A program made the position numbers and the translations under genes. DNA of 64,000 nucleotides from Microlunatus speluncae (GTDB lineage: Bacteria > Actinomycetota > Actinomycetes > Propionibacteriales > Propionibacteriaceae), in assembly GCF_009299835.1 (NCBI RefSeq), contig NZ_VKCZ01000020.1, forward strand, positions 1 to 64,000, given 5' to 3'. The notes under the pieces are model-generated. The model was not told the origin of the DNA. It searched no databases and saw nothing but the letters and a program-made list of their open reading frames with translations. Within the stretch, counting starts at the first letter, position 1, and each line of letters begins with the position of its first letter. Shown here in pieces: positions 41,717-50,316 of the stretch.

Positions 41717-43186
41717 TCACCCCACCCGTTCGAATCGCTCGGCCTCACGCACGGTGAGTTCCCGGACCCGTTGCAAGGCCTGCTGCGGCGTCAGCTGGCC
41801 GTACACGGCGGCCTGGATCTGGGTCTCCATCTGTTGGTGATGGAACTCGCTGACCGTGATCAGCGGCCGGGTGTTGATCATGTTGCGCAGCGTCTCGTGG
41901 TAGACCCCGGCGTCCGGGTCGCTGGCGATCACCTCGTTGACCGGTGCCTTCTTGTAGCCGACCGGGAAGCCGATGTGCTCCCACTGGGCGCGGGTCCCCT
42001 CATCGGCGGTGGAGAACCACTTGACGAACTCCCAGGCCGCGTCCGGCTGCGGCGCGGCCGCCGGGATGAAGCAGGACCAGCCGCCGAGCCAGGCTCCCTG
42101 GCCGGGCCGCTCGGCGCCGGGCGGCTGGTACGGCAGCAGGGTGGAGCCGATCTCGATCTCCGGGTGCAACTGCTTGATCTGCAGCAGGTTGGGTGTCACC
42201 AGACAGGCCATGCCGAGCTTGCCGGTGGAGAAGGGGTGCAGCTGCAGCGACGGCGGCGCGATCGCCGCGGCTTCGGCGCCGCCGATGCTCTGCGCCGACT
42301 TGGTCATCCACTCCAGCGCCCGGATGTTGGGCTCGTCGTCGGTGGTCGCCTCGTTGGTGCCGGGCTTCCAGAATTTGCCGCCGAAGGAGTAACCCCAGGT
42401 CAGCATGGAGTTGGCACCGCCGTACTGGTTCCACGGCATGATGCCGATCTGGGTGGCCTGACCGCCCTCGACCCGGTTGATCTCTCCTGCCATGGCGTCG
42501 ACCTCTTCGATCGTCGTCGGCCCGCGCTCGGGGTCGAGCCCGCATTCCTCGAACAGTCCCTTGTTCCAGAAGAACGGGAAGTTGGCGTCCGCGTCCCACT
42601 GCATGCTCCAGACCCGGTCCTGGTAGGCCATGCTGCGGGCGCAGACGTCGAAGAAGTCCTCGAGCCGGAGCCCGTCCCGCTCAAAGTAGGGCGTCAGGTC
42701 CTTCATGATCCCGAGCGAGGTCCAACTCGGCGCCTGGGCGGCGTCGCAGAACCCGATGTCGGGCGCCTGGCGGCCGGCGATCGCGGTGAACAGCTTCTGC
42801 TGGACGGTCGTGCCGGTGCTGGGGGCGAAGGTGATCCGGACGCCGATGTCGGGCTGGGACTGCTCGAACAGCTTGGCGCACTCGACCAGGCCGCTGCCGG
42901 TGGTCGAGCCCCAGATGTTGTAGATCTCGATGTTGGTCTTGCGGCCCGGTGCCGGCTCCTTGTTGGGCCGGACCGCCGCGGCGTCCCGGCCGGAACTGAC
43001 GACGGCACAGCCGCTCGCCGCGCCGAGGCCGGCCACGCCGGCGGAAAGGGCGGCGCCGGCTCTCAACAGTGATCGGCGGGACAGCAGTCCACGGCCTTGA
43101 GCTCGAGGCTCGACGGGGGGACTCGACGCTCCGGGACCTTCCGCGCTCGGATCGGCCCCCGGGTCGAGGTCAGCGGCATGCGTCAC
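41717..43186 (-). CDS. ABC transporter extracellular sugar-binding lipoprotein, Tat-exported
   Basis: 489 residues. A twin-arginine signal SRRSLLRAG (36-44) and a lipobox GAASGC (Cys60) point to Tat export followed by lipid anchoring. The remainder is a family 1 solute-binding protein (NIEIYNIWGSTTGSG, WSMQWDADANFPFFWNKGLF). A 45-residue Pro/Asp-rich leader precedes the Tat motif, so the true start may be lower. It delivers an oligosaccharide to the two permeases; fucosylated glycans are a guess from the nearby GH29 gene. The 189-bp region upstream holds TGAATCGTTTTGA, a possible LacI-type half-dyad. Confidence 0.88.
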   Translation of the reverse strand: MTHAADLDPGADPSAEGPGASSPPVEPRAQGRGLLSRRSLLRAGAALSAGVAGLGAASGCAVVSSGRDAAAVRPNKEPAPGRKTNIEIYNIWGSTTGSGLVECAKLFEQSQPDIGVRITFAPSTGTTVQQKLFTAIAGRQAPDIGFCDAAQAPSWTSLGIMKDLTPYFERDGLRLEDFFDVCARSMAYQDRVWSMQWDADANFPFFWNKGLFEECGLDPERGPTTIEEVDAMAGEINRVEGGQATQIGIMPWNQYGGANSMLTWGYSFGGKFWKPGTNEATTDDEPNIRALEWMTKSAQSIGGAEAAAIAPPSLQLHPFSTGKLGMACLVTPNLLQIKQLHPEIEIGSTLLPYQPPGAERPGQGAWLGGWSCFIPAAAPQPDAAWEFVKWFSTADEGTRAQWEHIGFPVGYKKAPVNEVIASDPDAGVYHETLRNMINTRPLITVSEFHHQQMETQIQAAVYGQLTPQQALQRVRELTVREAERFERVG

Positions 43187-43375
43187 CGGCTCGTACCTCC
43201 TCGTACGTTCACGACGGTCGTCTATTGAATCGTTTTGATCGTGGTGAGGTTTGCAACACTAGGGCAGCCCGGCGAGCCGGTCAATAGGTCCCGGAGCCGG
43301 TTCCGGGCGCCCCTCGACGGGCGGCGGAGACGTCGTGTCGGAGGTGCTGGCTGATACCTTTCAGCGCCCGCGGGG

Positions 43376-44521
43376 TCAGCTCGCGCTGGTCGCGAACGGG
43401 GCCCCGAGGTCGGTGAAGGTCCGGTGCTCGTACGCGGCCCGACGGACCCAGTCGGCAACGCCCGGGATGGCCAGCCGGGACTCCGCGTCGGCCCCGAGCA
43501 GCCGCAACTCGTCCACCGCGATCTGCAGCGGCTCGGTCGCCGCCACCGCGTCCACCACCCGCATGAAGGCGCCGGTGTTGATCAACGGGCAGAGCAACTC
43601 GGCGCCGTCGCGGCGATGGGCGAGGAGGTTGTCCAGCAGGCTGACCCGCTGGTAGTCGAGCCGCTCGGTCGGCTCCGCCTCCAGCTCGCCGGCCGGCCGC
43701 AGCTCGACCAGGTCCTGGGTGTAGAAGAAGCGGGCGGTCTGCTCGGTCCCGACCACCTCGACGTACGGCGCCTCCTTGGACTCCTCGGCACACAGGGTCA
43801 GCCCGAGCGTGATCTTGACGCCGGCGTCGGTGATCACCCGGACCACGGAGGTGTCGTCGGACTCGATGGCGTTGGCCCGGAACAGGTCGACCTCGACCTC
43901 GACCAGGTCCTCCGCCCGCTCGGCCCGGCCGAGCCGCAGCGCCGCCGAGGTGGCGTGCGCCAGCGGGTTGGTCACCACGCCGTCCATCACCGGGACGCCG
44001 TCGATGGTGCGGCAGCCGGCCCAGCCGGATCGCTGCCAGTAGCCGAAGGTGCGGACCCAGAGGCCGACGCCGGAGATCCCGACCAGCTCGCCGAGTCGGC
44101 CGGAGTCGATCATGGAATCGAGGGCGGCGAAGGCGGCCGAGCCGAGACTCTGGAAGCCGACCTGGAGCACCCGGCCGGTCTCCTCGGTGACGCCGAGCAG
44201 CTGATCGAACTGGGCCATCGTCGCGACCGGCGGCTTCTCCAGCAGGACGTCGGCCCCGGCCCGCAGCGCCGCCTCGGCGAACGGCAAGTGGGTGTGGATC
44301 GGGGTGGCGATGGTCACCAGCTCGGGCCGGGTCCTGGCCAGCAACTCGGCCACCTCGGTGAACTGGGGCACCGACGGATCGATCCGGCCGCTGTCGTCCG
44401 GTGCGGTGTCGCAGACACCGACCAGCTCGACCGTGTCCCGCCGCTCCTGGGCGGCCCGCAGATGCGCCGCGCCGTACCCGTGAATTCCGATCACCGCGAG
44501 CCGCGGCATCCCCTCCGACAT
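43376..44521 (-). CDS. Gfo/Idh/MocA family oxidoreductase
   Basis: 381 residues from ATG 44521 (MSEGMPRLAVIGIHGYG); the frame is open for 14 more codons. NAD(P)-binding GIHGYGAAHL replaces the usual GxGxxG, EKPP follows the fourth strand (LLEKPPVAT), and the C-terminal domain is normal. Probably a sugar dehydrogenase working on what the adjacent transporter imports; 189 bp separate it from the binding-protein gene. Substrate unknown. Confidence 0.82.
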   Translation of the reverse strand: MSEGMPRLAVIGIHGYGAAHLRAAQERRDTVELVGVCDTAPDDSGRIDPSVPQFTEVAELLARTRPELVTIATPIHTHLPFAEAALRAGADVLLEKPPVATMAQFDQLLGVTEETGRVLQVGFQSLGSAAFAALDSMIDSGRLGELVGISGVGLWVRTFGYWQRSGWAGCRTIDGVPVMDGVVTNPLAHATSAALRLGRAERAEDLVEVEVDLFRANAIESDDTSVVRVITDAGVKITLGLTLCAEESKEAPYVEVVGTEQTARFFYTQDLVELRPAGELEAEPTERLDYQRVSLLDNLLAHRRDGAELLCPLINTGAFMRVVDAVAATEPLQIAVDELRLLGADAESRLAIPGVADWVRRAAYEHRTFTDLGAPFATSAS

Positions 44522-44559
44522 GGCTCGTACTCTTTCAGATGTCGATCTTCGACCTTCCG

Positions 44560-45291
44560 TCACCCGCCCAGTCGGTGCCGGATCCAGCCGAGCAGGAACA
44601 GCCCGGTCTCGGCTCGGACCCGCGGCTCCGCCAGGAACAACCGCTCGAACTGCGCCTCGAGATCGTCGGGTCCGGCCAGGTCCCGCAGGTGCGGCCGGAC
44701 CGAACTGTTCGGCGGCAGCGGTCGATCATTCGCGGCCCACAGGCCCTCGATCAGTCCCCAGGAACTGGTGCTGAGGCAGTAGACCGCCCGCAGCAGATCC
44801 CCGGACTCGAGCCCGACCCTGATCTTGTCCTCAGGATGCCCCAACGCCTCGGCAAGATCAGCTTTCAGCTGGCGCGGAGCCCGGAAGTCGCGGTAGACCC
44901 GTTCGGCCACGGACCGGAGCCGGCTCAGGGCGCCGTCGCTGTCGTAGAGGATCCGGCCGTCGAGGTAGGCGTAGACGTGCATCGGATTCGCCGCCAACTG
45001 GGTCTGGGCGGACCGTTCGTCGGTGAACGTCCGCTCCAGCAGCAGGTCGTCCCGGTTGTCGCGCTCGAACTCGCCCGGACCCTCGCCGTCGCGGAGAATG
45101 CGGACATCGATGTCGGTGCCGGGCAGCGCGTCGCGCCGGGCCAGCGAGCCGGTGAGCAGCACCCCGGTCACCGCCGAATCCTGTCTCGCCTCGGCAACCA
45201 GCGTCTCGATCGTTTCGGCGTACTCGGGCGGCAGGGAGCCACGCACCCAGTCGAGGACGCCCTCGAGCTCGTCCCGATCAGTCTTCTCCAC
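44560..45291 (-). CDS. Nucleotidyltransferase domain protein (ANT-like)
   Basis: 243 residues. The pol-beta nucleotidyltransferase signature GSLARRDALPGTDIDV (48-63) supplies the GS pair and two metal-binding Asp (60, 62). The C-terminal half is helical, as in aminoglycoside nucleotidyltransferases, but similarity is not enough to name a substrate. It follows 38 bp after the oxidoreductase start region on the same strand and begins a run of small-molecule-modifying enzyme genes. Confidence 0.72.
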   Translation of the reverse strand: MEKTDRDELEGVLDWVRGSLPPEYAETIETLVAEARQDSAVTGVLLTGSLARRDALPGTDIDVRILRDGEGPGEFERDNRDDLLLERTFTDERSAQTQLAANPMHVYAYLDGRILYDSDGALSRLRSVAERVYRDFRAPRQLKADLAEALGHPEDKIRVGLESGDLLRAVYCLSTSSWGLIEGLWAANDRPLPPNSSVRPHLRDLAGPDDLEAQFERLFLAEPRVRAETGLFLLGWIRHRLGG

Positions 45292-45332
45292 CGCAGTCCT
45301 CCGTTCGCGTGCCGGCAGTCTTCACCGTACGG

Positions 45333-46139
45333 CTACCGCTGTCGATCTTGGTCGAGGAGTCGGACCAGGTCGCGATGCCGGGATTCGATCAAGGTCGGCA
45401 GCGCCGCGCGCAGCGACGCCACGTAGTCCGGGTCGTCACCGTCCAACTCGCCGGTCAGCCGTTCCTTGATCAACTGCAGGAAGTCGCTGCCCGGTCGGGC
45501 CGGCCCGCCGGCGCGGCGATAGGCCGCGACGAAGTCGACGGCTCGGTCGGTGATCATGTCCTCCCCCGCGGGCGACTTGGTCAGTTCCCAGGTGACCCAG
45601 GCCAACTCGGCGTCAAGACGTTCGACCCGGACGTCGTCCCAGTCGATCAGCCCGGCGATCCGGCCGTCCCGGCAGAGCAGGTTGCGGGAGTAGAAGTCGC
45701 CGTGCACCAGGCCCTGGCCGGCGGTCACCGATCGGCCCGTCTCCCGCAGCAGGTCGAGCCCGGCCCGATGCAACCGGGCCAGCAGGTCGGCCGCCGCGTC
45801 CCGCTGAGCTTGATCATGATGATCAAGGAAGCCGCCCTCGACGTACGGCCACACGCTGACCGGCCGTCCCTGCCACGGCAGCACCACCGCGCCCGTGGTC
45901 GTCCGGAGCGGAGCCGTCACCTCGGGCACCCGGTCGGCCAGTGCCCAGGCCAGCTCGTACGACTCGGCCAACTGGGCCGGGTCCCGGGAGGCCGGCGAGG
46001 CCCGCACGATCAGCCGAGGCTCGGAGTCCACCCGCCAGACCGCCGCCTCGTCACCCTGTCCGACCACCGGCACCGTCGCGGTCGCCCGGATCCCGAAATT
46101 CCGTTCCAGCAGGGCTCGCAGCGACTCCGGCAACCTCAC
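45333..46139 (-). CDS. Aminoglycoside phosphotransferase (APH) family kinase
   Basis: 268 residues. APH/choline-kinase fold with catalytic loop HGDFYSRNLL (146-155; Asp148, Asn153) and metal-binding IDWDD (165-169). It lies upstream of the nucleotidyltransferase gene with a 41-bp gap. Substrate unknown; homoserine or methylthioribose kinase-like roles are equally possible. Confidence 0.8.
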   Translation of the reverse strand: MRLPESLRALLERNFGIRATATVPVVGQGDEAAVWRVDSEPRLIVRASPASRDPAQLAESYELAWALADRVPEVTAPLRTTTGAVVLPWQGRPVSVWPYVEGGFLDHHDQAQRDAAADLLARLHRAGLDLLRETGRSVTAGQGLVHGDFYSRNLLCRDGRIAGLIDWDDVRVERLDAELAWVTWELTKSPAGEDMITDRAVDFVAAYRRAGGPARPGSDFLQLIKERLTGELDGDDPDYVASLRAALPTLIESRHRDLVRLLDQDRQR

Positions 46140-46211
46140 CGGAGCAGCGTCTCACGACTACTTCGGCGGTGAACCTGTCGGGGCGACCGTGATCGGACGT
46201 ACGATCCGGCC

Positions 46212-46940
46212 ATGAGCACCCAGCGTCGGGTGCGGGTGTGGCCCGCCGTGCTGATCGTCCTCGGAGTCGAGGCCGCCGGGCTGACCGCGGTGACCTTGAT
46301 CAGCTACCTGACCGAGGACACCTCCGGCGCGCTGCGCTGGGTGCTACCGGCCGTGGTCGCGTTCGGCTTCGCGATGATCAAGGTCGGGGTCGATCTGAGT
46401 CGGGCCGAGCCGGCGCACCGGCGCGCCGATCCCCGTCCGGGCAGCCGGCCGGGCCGGTCTATCGGCGTAGTCATGATCGTTCTACTGCTGCTGGCCGGCA
46501 GCGGGATCTTGGTCGGCCTCGGCGCCCGGGCCGGCTACGGCTGGCTGACCGGGAAGCAGGACGCCGTGCCACGGCTGGCTGAGCCGGCGGAGAACAGCGA
46601 GTCCGGCCTCGGCCTGGAGGTGACCGAGGTGCTGGTGTCACGCGACTTCACCCGGGTCGCCATCGCGGTGATCAACAACACCGAGAACACCGTCGTCCTG
46701 CCGCTCTATCAGAACTGCCTGCTGACCGCCGCCGACACGACCCTGGAGGCCAGCACCCTGCCGACCCGCGGCCGCTGGAGCGAAACCGTCCCGGTGGCTA
46801 CCCGAACCAGCGGCACGATCGTCTTCGACGGCCCGCTGCCCGCCGGAGCGGAACGCGCCGAACTGAGCTTCGGCACCGTCTTCCGGCACGGCTTCGACGG
46901 CCCCGACACGATCGCGATCACCCTGCCGCTGCGGGAATGA
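46212..46940 (+). CDS. Membrane protein with extracytoplasmic domain, function unknown
   Basis: 242 residues. Membrane helices at about 10-30 and 35-55, a third near 82-105 (IGVVMIVLLLLAGSGILVGL), then an exported beta-rich domain (about 130-242) with alternating Val/Thr strands reminiscent of DUF4352/immunoglobulin-like folds. Divergent from the APH-like gene with a 72-bp promoter gap and convergent with the kinase-fold gene at 46949. No homologue recognised. Confidence 0.6.
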   Translation: MSTQRRVRVWPAVLIVLGVEAAGLTAVTLISYLTEDTSGALRWVLPAVVAFGFAMIKVGVDLSRAEPAHRRADPRPGSRPGRSIGVVMIVLLLLAGSGILVGLGARAGYGWLTGKQDAVPRLAEPAENSESGLGLEVTEVLVSRDFTRVAIAVINNTENTVVLPLYQNCLLTAADTTLEASTLPTRGRWSETVPVATRTSGTIVFDGPLPAGAERAELSFGTVFRHGFDGPDTIAITLPLRE

Positions 46941-46948
46941 TCTTGGAG

Positions 46949-48043
46949 TCACCCGATCGGCAGTGGCCGAGGGTAGGGAGTGTGCAGGTTGCCGTCGAAC
47001 AGGCGGCGATAGAAGCTGAATGTCCGCCAGGCGGTGGCCGCGTGGCGTTCGAGGATGCCGACGGCGATCGCGGGGAGGTCTCCGGGCACGTCACCCTCCG
47101 CGCACCGCCGGACGAAATCCGCTCGGACCCGCCAGTTCGGCCGGTCGCCGGTCACGGGGTCGACGGCGCCAGGATCCGCCACGCCGCAGACCGCCGTGGC
47201 CAGCCAGTTGACCAGCCGCATCGCGGCATAGTCGGCATCGGACGTGGCGATGCTCCGGACGAATTCCGACTCCGGCGCGGACAGGTCGAACGTCGGCGAG
47301 GTGGCGAGCCCGAAGTCGGTGCAGTAGATGCGATGGCCGTCGCTGCGCAGGTTGGCGAGCTGCCCGTCCAGATGCAGCAGCCGGCGGTCGCCCAGGAACC
47401 GTACGATCTCGAACCACTGCCGCTCGAACGAGGCGGCCCGGCCGACCGGATCGTCGTCCAGCCAGTCGGTCACCAGAGCCGGGACGTGCTCGGAGAACAA
47501 CAGCAGACTGTGCGAGGCGGTGCGGAGCCCTTCCAGCCGACCCCGTACGGCCGGAGAGCCCTCCAACGCGGCAACGACCGCATCAACGTCGGCCGGCTGG
47601 GCCGGAAGCTCCGGGGGCACGGACAGCACGCGCCAGTGGTGCAGCACCGGGAACCACTCCGTCTCGCCGGCCAGCACCCCGTCGGTCACGATCAGGTTGG
47701 CGGCCAGTTCGCGCCAGCCGTTCAGCGCCGGGCCGCCGAAGCCATGCCGGGTGAACCGCGGCAGGCCGAAGAAGTAGTGGCAGAACATCGGCAGCTCGAA
47801 CAGGTTGGCCGTGGATCGTGGCTGAGCCAGCTCCCGGTCGGTCAGCGGGATCCGCTTCACGAACACCGGCCGGCCGGCGACCTCGATCGTCATCGAGCCA
47901 CCGCGACCTACCGGCGAATCGGCGAACAGTGCGCTCAGCTCGCGGTCGCTGTGTCCGGCCAGGGCCTCCGACACCACGGCGTGCCGGGACCGGCGGGCGC
48001 TCAGCCGACGGGAGTCGGGGCTCGGTTCGGGATCAGCCGGCAC
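46949..48043 (-). CDS. Protein-kinase-fold protein with intact catalytic residues
   Basis: 364 residues. Although far from Ser/Thr kinases overall, it has the full set of kinase residues: Lys63 in VFVKRI, catalytic loop HLDGQLANL (224-232; Asp226, Asn231) and TDFGLA (242-247; Asp243). A Gly-rich loop is suggested at VGRGGSMTI (45-53). It is thus a plausible active small-molecule or protein kinase of an uncharacterised group. Its start overlaps the stop of the upstream GNAT gene by 11 bp, so the two are translated together. Confidence 0.65.
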   Translation of the reverse strand: MPADPEPSPDSRRLSARRSRHAVVSEALAGHSDRELSALFADSPVGRGGSMTIEVAGRPVFVKRIPLTDRELAQPRSTANLFELPMFCHYFFGLPRFTRHGFGGPALNGWRELAANLIVTDGVLAGETEWFPVLHHWRVLSVPPELPAQPADVDAVVAALEGSPAVRGRLEGLRTASHSLLLFSEHVPALVTDWLDDDPVGRAASFERQWFEIVRFLGDRRLLHLDGQLANLRSDGHRIYCTDFGLATSPTFDLSAPESEFVRSIATSDADYAAMRLVNWLATAVCGVADPGAVDPVTGDRPNWRVRADFVRRCAEGDVPGDLPAIAVGILERHAATAWRTFSFYRRLFDGNLHTPYPRPLPIG

Positions 48044-48665
48044 GGTCGAAGCGGGCCGGCTCGTAGTTGGCCGGCTCCGGCGGGGCCGGTCGGGCCACCA
48101 ATCCGGTCAGTCGACTGAGCACCGCGGTCAGTTCGAACCGCCGGCGTACGGTCGACCGGAGCTCCATCCGCAGCCGCGGCGTGACCGGATGCGGCCGGGC
48201 GATCTCGAACCCGACCGCCGTCAGCCAACCGACCGGCAGCAGCGGACCTGGCCCCGGCAGACTGGTGCCGAACGCCTCCAGCGCCCGGTAGGAGCGTCGG
48301 ACGCCCAGCGCGGCGACCGACTGGACCAACTGCCGGCCGACGCCGTGGCCGCGGAACTCCTCGACCACGAAACCGGTCAGCAGCACCGCGGCATCCCGGC
48401 TCGCCCCGGCGGCGAAGGTCGCATCCTTCGGCAGCAGTTCGGGCGGGGCGGCGATCAGATAGCCGATCACCCGGCCGGCGTTGCTGGCCATCACGCCGCA
48501 GGAGCCCCACTGCCGGGTGACTTCCTCGGCCCAGTCGGCGTCGGCCACCCAACCGCGCGGCTTCCCGTTCGCAGGAGCGGATCCATGATCATCGTCGGCG
48601 TACGGACCGGGCAGCCGGTCCAGGTCACGCGGAGTCAGCGGCCTGATCCGGCGAGACCGGATCAC
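48033..48665 (-). CDS. GNAT family N-acetyltransferase
   Basis: 210 residues from a GTG. The acetyl-CoA loop is RGHGVGRQL in GFVVEEFRGHGVGRQLVQSV (about 111-130), preceded by the strand VLLTGFVVEE; the rest fits one GNAT domain plus a C-terminal helical tail. It is the middle of a three-gene coupled set: its GTG overlaps the TGA of the 54-codon gene upstream (GTGA), and it overlaps the kinase-fold gene downstream. Substrate unknown. Confidence 0.78.
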   Translation of the reverse strand: MIRSRRIRPLTPRDLDRLPGPYADDDHGSAPANGKPRGWVADADWAEEVTRQWGSCGVMASNAGRVIGYLIAAPPELLPKDATFAAGASRDAAVLLTGFVVEEFRGHGVGRQLVQSVAALGVRRSYRALEAFGTSLPGPGPLLPVGWLTAVGFEIARPHPVTPRLRMELRSTVRRRFELTAVLSRLTGLVARPAPPEPANYEPARFDRAG

Positions 48666-48826
48666 GGGGAGTCACCGACCGACAGGCTGGCCGTGGCGCG
48701 CGGCCTGGTCAGCCCGGCCGCGAATCCGATCAACAGACCGGCCGCGAGGCCGGCCATCAGCCAGCCGAGCCAGCGCCGCCACCGCGGCCCGTCGGCCGGG
48801 CCCTGTGCACGCTGCGACCTTCCCAT
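48662..48826 (-). CDS. 54-residue single-helix membrane protein
   Basis: A small gene easily missed: ATG at 48826, TGA at 48662-48664. The product starts MGRSQRAQGPADGPRWRRW, has one membrane helix (about 19-39, WLGWLMAGLAAGLLIGFAAGL) and a short polar tail ending SVGDSP. Positive charge before the helix predicts an inside N-terminus. Support comes from GC-rich third positions and a 4-bp overlap (GTGA) with the GNAT gene. There is no obvious Shine-Dalgarno. Function unknown. Confidence 0.55.
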   Translation of the reverse strand: MGRSQRAQGPADGPRWRRWLGWLMAGLAAGLLIGFAAGLTRPRATASLSVGDSP

Positions 48827-48931
48827 GCGGCCATGCTAGTGCTGTCTTCCCGGAGGTGGCGGGAGATGCCGGACGGCCTGGTGGCGAGACGGTACTGCCC
48901 GGGGCCGCCCGCGTGAGGCACCCTTGGTGGG

Positions 48932-50296
48932 GTGACCTCCTCACTTCCCCCCGAGCGACCGCCGGGCTCCGCGGACGAGCTCGCGACGCGGCGCCGGGAC
49001 ACCCGGATGGACCACTACATCGACCGGTACGCGGTCCGGACGCACGGCATGACCGCCTCGGCCATCCGGGCCCTGTTCGCCGTCGCCAACCGGCCCGAGG
49101 TGGTCTCTCTCGCCGGCGGCATGCCGAACATCTCCGACCTGCCGCTGGACGTCGTCGGCTCCTCGCTGCAGCGGCTGGTGCTGGACGACGGTCGGGTCGC
49201 GATGCAGTACGGCAGCGGACAGGGCGAGGCGGTGCTGCGGGACGCGATCTGCGAGGTGATGAGCCTGGAGGGGATCTCGGCCCACCCCGACGACGTCACC
49301 ATCACGGTCGGATCGCAGCAAGGACTCGATCTGGTGACCCGGCTGTTCTGCGATCCGGGCGACGTGGTGTTGTGCGAGGCGCCGTCCTATGTCGGTGCGC
49401 TGGGGGTGTTCCGCGCGTATCAGTGCGAGGTGAAGCAGGTCGGGATGGACGCCGAGGGGCTCGACCCGCAGGCGCTGCGCGAGGCGCTGGAGGCGATGCG
49501 ACTGCAGGGGAAGCGGGTCAAGTTCCTCTACACCATTCCGAGCTTCCACAATCCCGCCGGCGTGACCCAGTCGGAGCAGCGGCGGCGGGAGATCCTGGCG
49601 ATCGCCCGCGAAGCCGACCTGTTGCTGATCGAGGACAATCCGTACGGGCTGCTCGGATTTGATCATGAACCGCTGCCGACCCTGCGCTCGCTCGATTCAG
49701 AGCTGGTGATCTATCTCGGCACCTTCTCCAAGACCTTCGCGCCGGGCTTCCGGATCGGTTGGGTGCTGGCGCCGCACGCGGTCCGCGAGAAGCTCGTGCT
49801 GGCTCAGGAATCGGCGACCTTGTGTCCGCCGGTTTTCTCCCAGTTCGCGGTGGCCGGCTATCTCCGTGATCATGACTGGCGCGGCCAGATCAAGATCTTC
49901 CGGGAGATGTACCGGGAGCGACGGGACGCCATGATCGCCGGGCTGGCTGATCATCTTCCGGCGGGCTGCTCCTGGACCACCCCGGCCGGCGGGTTCTTCG
50001 TCTGGGTCGGGCTGCCGGCGGGCTTCGACTCCCAGGCGATGCTGCCGCGGGCGGTCACGGCCAGGGTCGCGTACGTGCCCGGGACCGCCTTCTACACCGA
50101 CGGTCTGGGCAGCCGCTTCATGCGCCTGTCGTACTGTTATCCGACGCCGGAGCGCATCATCGAGGGCACTCGGCGACTGGGTGAGGTGCTCAGCCGCGAG
50201 TCGGCGTTGCAGGAGACGTTCGGTACGGTCGGGCCGGCCGATCACCCGGGTGGACCGGTGCAGCCGTACCAGGCACCGCAGCCGAACCAGAGTTGA
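48932..50296 (+). CDS. PLP-dependent aminotransferase class I/II (MocR/LysN-like, no HTH)
   Basis: 454 residues from a GTG. Fold-type I aminotransferase with MQYGSGQGEAVLRDAI, SFHNPAGVTQSEQRR, EDNPYG and the Schiff-base Lys267 in GTFSKTFAPGFRIGW. Similar to 2-aminoadipate/aromatic aminotransferases. Residues 1-30 and the last 30 (Pro/Gln-rich) are extra. In several actinobacteria an aminotransferase of this kind and a D-Ala-D-Ala ligase-like gene lie beside parB, as here. Ddl follows after 20 bp. Confidence 0.87.
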   Translation: MTSSLPPERPPGSADELATRRRDTRMDHYIDRYAVRTHGMTASAIRALFAVANRPEVVSLAGGMPNISDLPLDVVGSSLQRLVLDDGRVAMQYGSGQGEAVLRDAICEVMSLEGISAHPDDVTITVGSQQGLDLVTRLFCDPGDVVLCEAPSYVGALGVFRAYQCEVKQVGMDAEGLDPQALREALEAMRLQGKRVKFLYTIPSFHNPAGVTQSEQRRREILAIAREADLLLIEDNPYGLLGFDHEPLPTLRSLDSELVIYLGTFSKTFAPGFRIGWVLAPHAVREKLVLAQESATLCPPVFSQFAVAGYLRDHDWRGQIKIFREMYRERRDAMIAGLADHLPAGCSWTTPAGGFFVWVGLPAGFDSQAMLPRAVTARVAYVPGTAFYTDGLGSRFMRLSYCYPTPERIIEGTRRLGEVLSRESALQETFGTVGPADHPGGPVQPYQAPQPNQS

Positions 50297-50316
50297 TCAT
50301 GAAGGGACGTGAGCAG

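Noticed and set aside
43187..43375. A promoter and LacI operator (TTGCAA..., TGAATCGTTTTGA) upstream of the sugar-binding protein gene
   Set aside because: The -10 box is not convincing and the dyad is imperfect; left as a comment under the gene.
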